A stretch of DNA of 64,000 bases, taken from the NCBI RefSeq assembly GCF_004405105.1, contig NZ_SORW01000009.1, forward strand, positions 33,140 through 97,139. The letters run 5' to 3'. Shown in pieces: positions 58,155-64,000 of this stretch. The translations under genes were made by a program, and so were the position numbers. Under the pieces are notes generated by a model. The model was given only the letters and a program-made list of their open reading frames with translations, was not told the origin of the DNA and ran no database searches. This stretch comes from Jeotgalibacillus sp. R-1-5s-1 (GTDB taxonomy: Bacteria > Bacillota > Bacilli > Bacillales > Jeotgalibacillaceae). Within the stretch, counting starts at the first letter, position 1, and every line of letters begins with the position of its first letter.

Positions 58155-59153
58155 TCACACAATAAAATAAGTCCAGACGGACAACAAAATTGAGACTGTT
58201 AAAATAACTAAAAATGGCTTCATAGCACGGTCACGAATGTCCTCCAGACTGACATTCAATCCAAGCCCCACCATTGCGGCAGTCAACAGCCACGTCGTCA
58301 GATCAGAAATAAAGTCCAACACCTGATCTGACATAGGAATAACCGGACCGATCACATACGTTCCAATCACACTTAGTAATAAAAATCCTACTAAAAACCA
58401 CGGAAAAGCAATCTTTGCTTCAGCAGATTCTGAAGCCTCTGTTTTGCGGTTGACCCAGTAAACGAGAATCAGACAAAGTGGGATTAATAGAAATACACGG
58501 CCAAGCTTTGCAAGCAGCGCCATCGCCAGTCCCTCTTCACCCGCAGGTTCTCCGGCAAGCGCTACATGGGCAATCTCATGAAGACTTAATCCAACCCACA
58601 TGCCGTACTGCACATCATCTAAAGGAAGAATAGGGCGCAGCAATGTATAAGCTAATGCAAAAATCGTGCCGAGTAAAGCGATCATGCCAACTGCGATCGC
58701 AGTATCCCTTTCTTTCGCACGGATAATCGGTGCCACAGCTGCGATCGCTGCCGCACCACAAACGCCCGTTCCAACCGCCACCAGCATCGAAATACTTCGA
58801 TCAGCACGGAGCTTTTTCGCCAGCCATATGGTCGCAAAAATCGCGAAGATAATAACAGCAGCATCCCTCGCAAGTAATCCAAGCCCATCATTCAGCACAA
58901 TCTCAATATTGAGCTTCAATCCATACAAAACGATCGCCACACGCAACAGGCGTTTCGTGGAAAAAGTGATACCTGAACGGATCTTATCCGGATAACCGAA
59001 AATCTGACGGTAAAACACCGCCAGTACAATCGCTCCAGCCAGCTGACCCACACGATCAAAGCCTGGTACCAAAGCAAGTAAATACCCGAGAAGGGCGATA
59101 AAAAAAGTAAAAAGCACGCCGCTAAGCCATGCCTGTTTTGATGATAACGTCAT
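58155..59153 (-). CDS. YeiH-family putative sulfate exporter
   Basis: 332 residues, about ten membrane segments. Family marks: VALYGLKLNIEIVLNDG region (as RVAIVLYGLKLNIE), VGTGVCGAAAIAAVAPIIRAKE and GLSLHEIAHVALAG. Divergent from a LysR gene, as in E. coli yeiH/yeiE. Transport of sulfate or sulfite is proposed for the family. Confidence 0.92.
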   Translation of the reverse strand: MTLSSKQAWLSGVLFTFFIALLGYLLALVPGFDRVGQLAGAIVLAVFYRQIFGYPDKIRSGITFSTKRLLRVAIVLYGLKLNIEIVLNDGLGLLARDAAVIIFAIFATIWLAKKLRADRSISMLVAVGTGVCGAAAIAAVAPIIRAKERDTAIAVGMIALLGTIFALAYTLLRPILPLDDVQYGMWVGLSLHEIAHVALAGEPAGEEGLAMALLAKLGRVFLLIPLCLILVYWVNRKTEASESAEAKIAFPWFLVGFLLLSVIGTYVIGPVIPMSDQVLDFISDLTTWLLTAAMVGLGLNVSLEDIRDRAMKPFLVILTVSILLSVWTYFIV

Positions 59154-59257
59154 GATGCGTCACTCCTCTATTGCACATCATACGCCCAAACTGTTCATAA
59201 GAAAAATTAATATTTATAATAATAACAATAAGTAAAATGATAATTGAGGTGATCCCG

Positions 59258-60172
59258 ATGGACCAACAACTGCAAATCTTTATCACTGTCGCTGAACAAA
59301 AAAGCTTTTCTAAAGCCGCATCAACCCTTCACATGACTCAATCCGCCGTCAGTCAGCATATCAGAGCATTTGAAGAAAAAATGGGTTCAAGACTGCTCGA
59401 ACGCACGAATAAATATGTGCGGTTAAATCAGGCCGGTGAAATTGTTCTCCATCACGCAAAAGAAATGGATCGACTTTATCAGCACATGAGGCGTCTTGTT
59501 GATGACGTCACCAATCAGGCAAGCGGCCCACTGACGATCGGTGCGAGCTATACCTTTGGTGAATATGTGCTGCCGCCGATTATTGCAAAGCTGCATCAGC
59601 TTTATCCCGACATACAGCCATCCGTTGAAATCGGCAATACGGCTCATATCGCCGATCTAGTCAGTCGCAATCATCTTGATATCGGCATTGTGGAAGGTCA
59701 TTTCAAACAGGAGAAGTCATTATCGACTACTAAACATTCCAACGATGAAATGGTCATTGTGGCTTCAAGCAGGCATCCTTTAGCGAAAAGAAAAAGACTG
59801 GGGGCTTCATTGCTGGCTGATCAGCTGTGGATCTGCCGGGAGGAAGGTTCAGGAACACGCGAAGCAGCAGAACATGTTTTCAAGCTGCTTGATATTTCTC
59901 CATCTAACATGATGATCTTCAGCAGCACACAGGCGATTAAGGAAGCGGTTGAATCCGGACTTGGCGTCACCCTGTTATCGAAATGGGCCATCAAAAAAGA
60001 GCTGGCCCGCGGCGACCTTGTTATGTTGCCTGTTAAAGGTTTACCGTTTAAAAGAGAATTTTCAATCGTCACCGCTTCTTCCTTTCAGACAAAGGCACTT
60101 CAGGTATTTATATCATTGTTGGTTTCAGAGGACGGAAGTGTGATGTTGAGCGATTCAATTGTAATTGAATAA
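59258..60172 (+). CDS. LysR-family regulator, YeiE/CysL-like
   Basis: 304 residues from the ATG at 59258 (GAGGTG, 6 bp). Helix-turn-helix at residues 1-60 (QSAVSQHIRAFEEKMGSRLLERT), then the periplasmic-binding-like effector domain. Likely controls the divergent yeiH. Its last 24 codons overlap, on the other strand, the end of the 120-residue gene at 60100. Confidence 0.9.
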   Translation: MDQQLQIFITVAEQKSFSKAASTLHMTQSAVSQHIRAFEEKMGSRLLERTNKYVRLNQAGEIVLHHAKEMDRLYQHMRRLVDDVTNQASGPLTIGASYTFGEYVLPPIIAKLHQLYPDIQPSVEIGNTAHIADLVSRNHLDIGIVEGHFKQEKSLSTTKHSNDEMVIVASSRHPLAKRKRLGASLLADQLWICREEGSGTREAAEHVFKLLDISPSNMMIFSSTQAIKEAVESGLGVTLLSKWAIKKELARGDLVMLPVKGLPFKREFSIVTASSFQTKALQVFISLLVSEDGSVMLSDSIVIE

Positions 60173-60462
60173 GATGGAGTTGAGGTCGATTGACCCGACT
60201 GAGTCGATGATTCTATTTGTTTCTGAAGCTGCGCAATCTGATTTTGCAGCTCCTGAAGCATTCTGTTTTGCTCATCCTGTCTTTGCTGATCTTCAATATT
60301 ACTTTGAATTTCCTCTTCTACTGCGCGGACTGCGGCAACCGTTCCAATCGCGTCTGCAATCGTTGTCAGAACCGCCGCCACTACGGCAAGCCTGGATGCC
60401 GACAAGCCGCTGCTGCTATTGATGCTATTGCCCGGGTCAAATGGAAATAAAGGATACGACAT
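60100..60462 (-). CDS. Small coiled-coil protein, function unknown
   Basis: 120 residues from the ATG at 60462 (AAAGGAGG, 8 bp). A Pro/Gly-rich start (YPLFPFDPGNSINSSS), an alanine-rich helix, a Gln/Glu coiled coil (NRMLQELQNQIAQLQKQIES), then a Ser/Thr-rich tail with SYSITIESLNITLPSS. Overlaps the LysR end by 73 bp in convergent orientation. No family recognised. Confidence 0.65.
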   Translation of the reverse strand: MSYPLFPFDPGNSINSSSGLSASRLAVVAAVLTTIADAIGTVAAVRAVEEEIQSNIEDQQRQDEQNRMLQELQNQIAQLQKQIESSTQSGQSTSTPSYSITIESLNITLPSSETNNDINT

Positions 60463-60584
60463 ACGCTGTGCCTCCTTTAACGAGGGCATGATTTGGTTTA
60501 GTTTAGTGAATGCAGAGGTGGGTGGATTGGTGACGGGGTTTTTGAATCATTTGTGTGGGATGGATATGGGATTCGGGCTTCAGC

Positions 60585-60722
60585 AGGGATTCCTTCATTC
60601 CGTTTCGTTTTTCAATCTTTCTGGATTTTTTATCCTTCTTTCCAGAATTGAATTGCTTCTTTCCAGCACTTTATTCCTTCACCAGCCTCTTCACGCACTC
60701 TTTTCCCTTCATTCTGGTCTTC
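60585..60722. repeat. 21-bp-phased degenerate repeat array A9, left part
   Basis: ATTCC-like cores at 60589, 60610, 60631, 60652 and 60673, exactly 21 bp apart (ATTCCTTCATTCC, TATCCTTCTTTCC, ATTGCTTCTTTCC, ATTCCTTCACC). It is cut by the IS element at 60723 and continues at 62106. The rest of 60463-60584 shows no feature. Confidence 0.85.
60719..60722. repeat. Target-site duplication, left copy
   Basis: CTTC directly before the IS left end; repeated at 62102-62105 directly after the right end. Confidence 0.65.
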
Positions 60723-60788
60723 TGTCAATAAAGTGGACACTAAATAAACCTTCTTATCTTTTGAAGCCTAGCGCGCTTTGCTTGCTCA

Positions 60789-60836
60789 ACCAGCCATCAC
60801 CATCGGTTCAAAGGCGAACCGATGGTGATGGCTGGT
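60789..60836. terminator. Perfect 21-bp hairpin after the transposase gene
   Basis: Two perfectly complementary 21-bp arms (60789-60809 and 60816-60836) around a 6-base loop, 6 bp after the orfB stop. It has no T-run. It may stop transcription or block translation entering or leaving the element. Confidence 0.75.
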
Positions 60837-60841
60837 AACGT

Positions 60842-61690
60842 TTAAGAAACCGTCTTCCGTGAGGAGGCTTGATGCTTTTTTTCATAAGCCACTGGTGATA
60901 AATAGCCAAGTGTTGAATGACGTCTTCGTAAGTTATAGAATTCACCAATATAACGACTGATCTCTTTTCTTGCTTCTTCACGTGTGCTGAAGTGATGTCG
61001 ATACACCAGTTCTTTTTTCAATGTCGCATGAAACGATTCGATGCAGGCATTGTCATAAGGATCGCCTTTTCTGCTCATGCTGATTTGGATCTGATGACGA
61101 TCCAGCTCTTTTGTGTAGTCATCCGCGCAATACTGGGATCCACGATCAGAATGATGAATCAGAGGTCCAGTCGGATTCCTTAGTAATAGTGCTTGTTGAA
61201 GCGCATCAAGCGGCAATTCTTTCTTCATGGTGGAATCTAAGCTCCAACCAACAATTTTACGGGAAAACAAATCCATGACACTTGCGAGATAGAGCCACCC
61301 CTCTCTTGTTCGGATGTAGGTGATGTCCGACACCCAGGCTTCATTAGGCGCATCAACATCGAACGTGCGATTCAGATGATTAGGATAGACATCTTGATCG
61401 TGATTCGAGTCTGTTGTCACGACGAATTTTTCTTTTGGCGATGCACTCAATCCCATCTCTTTCATGAGTTTACCAATTGTCCGTTCGGACACCGAATAAC
61501 CCCATGATTTAAGATCCTGATGAATACGAGGACTCCCATATAAACCATAGCTTTCATAGTAAGATCGTTTGATCTTCTGTTTGAGTTCTTCCTGCCAAGC
61601 TTGACGTGCCCGTCGTTTCTCAGAGTTCTGTTCCTGACGCCATTTGTAGAAGCCGCTTTTTGACACCTCCAGTACTTTGCACATCTTCAC
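60842..61690 (-). CDS. IS3-family transposase OrfB
   Basis: 282 residues from an internal ATG; the frame is open further upstream to the orfA slippery site, so the active form is a fusion. HTH_21 region (YESYGLYGSPRIHQDLKSWG), then the rve integrase core with DDE: Asp in WVSDITYIRT, Asp in HHSDRGSQY, Glu in CIESFHATLKKEL. Complete at the C-terminus. Confidence 0.95.
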   Translation of the reverse strand: MKMCKVLEVSKSGFYKWRQEQNSEKRRARQAWQEELKQKIKRSYYESYGLYGSPRIHQDLKSWGYSVSERTIGKLMKEMGLSASPKEKFVVTTDSNHDQDVYPNHLNRTFDVDAPNEAWVSDITYIRTREGWLYLASVMDLFSRKIVGWSLDSTMKKELPLDALQQALLLRNPTGPLIHHSDRGSQYCADDYTKELDRHQIQISMSRKGDPYDNACIESFHATLKKELVYRHHFSTREEARKEISRYIGEFYNLRRRHSTLGYLSPVAYEKKHQASSRKTVS

Positions 61691-61731
61691 TACGCTGTAT
61701 TCACCAATATGATTTTGGATAAATACATAGA

Positions 61732-62037
61732 CTACGTTCGGCTTTTGGCGAAGACATGCATGGCCTTTTTTAAGATTTCAATCTCCTCATCTCGCTCTTT
61801 CAAGGCTTTCTCTGCTTCGTGTAGTCGCTGCTCGATCTCTGTTGGCGTCAACAATGGGGCATCTGGCGTTGCTGGACTCTGTTTTTTCAACCGGTAGGCT
61901 TTTCCCCATTCCCGCACAGTTGTCGGGTGCACATCGTACTCATAAGCCAGGTCCGTTGCTTTTCTTCCTTCTTCAATATACAGCTTGGCAATATACTCTT
62001 TCTCTTCTGGTCTTTTTTGTTTCCGCATGTTGAACAC
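61732..62037 (-). CDS. IS3-family OrfA
   Basis: 101 residues with an HTH (AKLYIEEGRKATDLAYEYDV, then TTVREWGKAYR) and a leucine-zipper-like helix (IEQRLHEAEKALKERDEEIE). Near its end the minus strand reads A AAA AAG (61771-61765), and a -1 shift there joins it to the OrfB frame as KKGHACLRQKPNVVYVF, giving the OrfAB transposase. Confidence 0.93.
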   Translation of the reverse strand: MFNMRKQKRPEEKEYIAKLYIEEGRKATDLAYEYDVHPTTVREWGKAYRLKKQSPATPDAPLLTPTEIEQRLHEAEKALKERDEEIEILKKAMHVFAKSRT

Positions 62038-62101
62038 GTCCTTTTTATTGGTATCCTCAGTATGATAAAAAGGATATCTACGTGTCCACTTTTTATTCTA
62101 A

Positions 62102-62215
62102 CTTCACTAGTGATGGAATCATTTTTTCAAACGAATGAATTAATTTCCAGAAAGAAGGGATTTATTTTTCAAACGATTGAATAACTCAAAGCAATGAAGG
62201 AATTCTCATCGGCAG
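62102..62215. repeat. 21-bp-phased degenerate repeat array A9, right part
   Basis: GGAAT/TGAAT-like cores at 62115, 62136, 62157, 62178 and 62199, exactly 21 bp apart, in inverted sense to the left part. CATTTTTTCAAACGAATGAA resembles units of array A3. The CTTC at 62102-62105 is the right copy of the IS target duplication. 62216-62367 shows no feature. Confidence 0.85.
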
Positions 62216-62367
62216 CCTTGTCTTCTGAAATTAAACACCATTTACCCAACCCCATCCATCCGCGAAAACACCCCTATGCACCACATCATCAATCTTCCGC
62301 GTCAAACTCCGCTCTCCAAACATCAAAAAACCGAAACAGCATCACCTGTCCCGGTCTCATCAAACCT

Positions 62368-63687
62368 TTAGTTTTGCGTTCTTCTACGAACAGCGAATAC
62401 GCCGCCTGCTGCAAGAGCCATCACGCCAAGTCCGGTCCACAGTGCCATATCAGAATGGCCGGATGTCTGGCTTCCACCTAAGCCTGCATTTGGCATATCG
62501 CCAGGCATTTCACTGCCGAACTGATCAGGGAACTGGGCTGCAATGGCTCCCCCCAATGCTTCTCCAACACCATACATGTACTGGTAGCCTTCACGCAGCT
62601 TCATCACTGCCGTGTCGTAGTCTCCATCTGCATAAGCCTGTGCTGCTTCCTGTTTCAGTTCTTCATGACCTAAAACAGCTGCCTGTGCATCAGCTGTTGG
62701 CAGGTTTTCTTCTGTTGCCGCTCCAAGGAATGCACCGAAGTCGTTTGCAAACGTTGTGAACTGATCTTTCGCAGCATTTACTGCTTCTTCATCGCCTGCA
62801 GCAAGACCTGCCGCTAAAGCACCTTCTGCTTCAATATGGTTAGCAGTCCATACACTTTCAAACTGACCGGCTGCTTCATCTCCGTAAATAGAAGCAATCG
62901 CTGCTTTGAAATCCTGTGTATGCATATCTTCTGCCCATGTAACAAAATCATAATCCGCAGTTCCTTCAATACCGCTGATCATACCCATTACCGCTAATGC
63001 ATGGTGTTCTCCAGCCAGACTGTTCAGTGTTGAACGGAGATCAGATGCGGCTGATGATACGTCTCCTCCAAATTGATCCGGATATTGTGTTGCGATCGCA
63101 CCGGATAATGCTTCAGAAATCACAAACATATGATCATAGCCTTCACGGAATGCTTCAAAGGCACCTACATAGTCTTCTGCCACATAAGCGTCAAAGAAGG
63201 CAAGTACGTCTTCTTCATGAGCACGAATTGCTTCCTCTGCTGCATCCTGTGGAAGGTTACCTTCAGTTGCTGTAGCTAAAAATGCTGAAAACTCAGTGAC
63301 AAATGCCTCTACTTCTTCCTCTGCTGCCGCGCGGGCTGCATCATCTTCAGCCTGTGCAGCTGCTACGATATCCGCCGTGTAATCATTATGCCCACGGAAG
63401 ATCCGCTCAAATTCAGCAGCCCCTTCTTCACCGTAAATTGATGCAATGGCAGGCGTCATATCCGCTGCATTCTGATCAAGCGCTTGAATAAACGCCTCTT
63501 CATCCGGCGCATCCAGATAATCCTTTACCATTGCGTTAGTTGCCAGTACGAAGTGCTCTGATAATAAGTAGTCAAGGTCAGCGCGAAGATCCGCACCTGA
63601 GCCTGTTTCTTCTGCTGATGCTGCAGTTGGCATTAATAGCGCCATTCCCAAAATCGGAGCGGCTGCTTTTTTCAGTTGTTTTTTCAT
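62368..63687 (-). CDS. Secreted, membrane-anchored protein with two homologous halves
   Basis: 439 residues from the ATG at 63687 (AAGGAG, 10 bp). Signal peptide (about residues 1-26, ending ASA). Two related all-helical halves: about 33-210 (DLDYLLSEHFVLATNAMVKD to ALSGAIATQYPDQFGG) and about 217-395 (LNSLAGEHHALAVMGMISG to ALGGAIAAQFPDQFGS), each with conserved His/Glu in LSEHF/AGEHH, IASIYG, and RAHEED/LGHEEL. After MPNAGLGG come a membrane helix and RRRTQN, like a sorting signal but without LPxTG. Highly acidic. Family not recognised. Confidence 0.8.
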   Translation of the reverse strand: MKKQLKKAAAPILGMALLMPTAASAEETGSGADLRADLDYLLSEHFVLATNAMVKDYLDAPDEEAFIQALDQNAADMTPAIASIYGEEGAAEFERIFRGHNDYTADIVAAAQAEDDAARAAAEEEVEAFVTEFSAFLATATEGNLPQDAAEEAIRAHEEDVLAFFDAYVAEDYVGAFEAFREGYDHMFVISEALSGAIATQYPDQFGGDVSSAASDLRSTLNSLAGEHHALAVMGMISGIEGTADYDFVTWAEDMHTQDFKAAIASIYGDEAAGQFESVWTANHIEAEGALAAGLAAGDEEAVNAAKDQFTTFANDFGAFLGAATEENLPTADAQAAVLGHEELKQEAAQAYADGDYDTAVMKLREGYQYMYGVGEALGGAIAAQFPDQFGSEMPGDMPNAGLGGSQTSGHSDMALWTGLGVMALAAGGVFAVRRRTQN

Positions 63688-63791
63688 GTTGCTCACTCTC
63701 CTTGTTTTGACCGTTTAGGCAGGAAACGGAGCAACGAGAGAAATGGATCAATTTTTTTATGAATTTGTTTGAATCATTCATTAAGAAAAAT

Positions 63792-63818
63792 AAAAAAACA
63801 GCGCAGAGGCTGTTTTTT
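63792..63818. terminator. Terminator-like hairpin
   Basis: AAAAAACAGC-gcagag-GCTGTTTTTT, symmetric, so usable in either direction. It probably ends a plus-strand gene outside the window or isolates the surface protein gene. Confidence 0.65.
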
Positions 63819-63834
63819 AAATCGGCTAAATCAA

Positions 63835-63995
63835 ATTCATAAACCGCGCAGAGGACATCCTTCGCTTTCCGTTGTCCAGCTCCAGCGGGCAGGGACTAGC
63901 AAACTTCCCGTCCTCTCGTTCGATAAGTCAACATCGGTTCACTTCGTTCACCGTGTTTCCTTTATCTTCGTCGAGGCCAGTCCAGTTTGTACGTC
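63835..63995. repeat. Dispersed Bacillales-type intergenic repeat
   Basis: Contains CTTTCCGTTGTCCAGCTCCA, GCGGGCAGGGACTAGC and CGGTTCACTTCGTTCACCG. I recall similar TGTCCAGCTCCAGCG-type stretches in the intergenic regions of many Bacillus and Geobacillus genomes. No ORF. Recognition is from memory and not checked. Confidence 0.45.
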
Positions 63996-64000
63996 CCTAA

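Larger units (their letters stand above)
60723..62101 (-). mobile_element. IS3-family insertion sequence (IS150-like), intact
   Basis: 1379 bp with ends TGTCAATAAAGTGGACAC (left) and, inward from the right, TTAGAATAAAAAGTGGACAC; flanked by CTTC direct repeats. Two overlapping-frame genes (orfA, orfB) with a slippery A6G stretch and all catalytic residues make it look active or recently active. Inserted in repeat array A9. Confidence 0.88.

Noticed and set aside
60100..62367. Prophage or genomic island around the IS
   Set aside because: Only a single IS with its target duplication is present; no integrase, phage genes or att sites were found.

Overview
The window looks like chromosomal DNA of a low-to-moderate GC Gram-positive of the order Bacillales. 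The signs are strong AGGAGG-type ribosome binding sites with ATG, GTG and TTG starts, a mannitol operon in the mtlA-mtlR-mtlF-mtlD order known from Geobacillus stearothermophilus, a FosB thiol transferase, CcpA-type cre sites, a YuaG-type flotillin, and many small Bacillus-type families (DUF4870, DUF4188, DUF5412, DUF2785, GrpB, YeiH). A halotolerant Bacillaceae or Planococcaceae relative such as Jeotgalibacillus would fit, but I cannot prove the genus. No rRNA, tRNA, CRISPR array, prophage or conjugative module is visible.

Layout. 0-13.5 kb: small regulators, a secreted M14 carboxypeptidase, several GNAT and VOC enzymes, and two unrelated photolyase-family proteins (an FeS-BCP type at 3.7 kb, and a photolyase translationally coupled to a DinB protein at 11-12.7 kb). 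13.8-19.1 kb: the mannitol PTS operon. 19.3-26.6 kb: a PAS-STAS protein, an AlaX editing enzyme, a HEPN-like/CBS protein, a PadR-DUF4188 pair and small enzymes. 26.6-32.5 kb: an ABC-F ATPase preceded by a leader ORF and an intrinsic terminator, then an operon of a GNAT-aminotransferase fusion, an APH-like kinase and a P-loop kinase, then PlsY. 33-38 kb: a sodium/solute symporter with its small subunit, and a DASS carboxylate transporter, both with cre sites; the symporter also has a twin palindromic operator. 38.3-47 kb: TetR/SDR, Lrp/MFS and HxlR/MFS arrangements, a HAD phosphatase, a metallo-hydrolase and a flotillin. 47-57.7 kb: dense overlapping small operons rich in GNAT, VOC, NUDIX, nucleotidyltransferase and methyltransferase genes, with fosB. 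58-60.5 kb: YeiH exporter with a divergent LysR regulator. 60.7-62.1 kb: an intact IS3-family element. 62.4-63.7 kb: a secreted, membrane-anchored protein made of two homologous halves.

Two non-coding systems stand out. First, nine intergenic regions hold degenerate arrays whose core motif recurs every 21 bp, in many places exactly. The motif differs between arrays (CTCACGAA, TGCGAAC, TGTTGAT, GGAATTGTA, ATTCCTTC) but the period does not. All lie just beyond a gene's 3' end, two run into the last codons of a gene, and one is split by the insertion sequence. Second, nine palindromic REP-like elements built around GGGTCTGTCCC cluster between 26 and 45 kb. Several supply the stop codon, or a new C-terminal tail, of the gene beside them.
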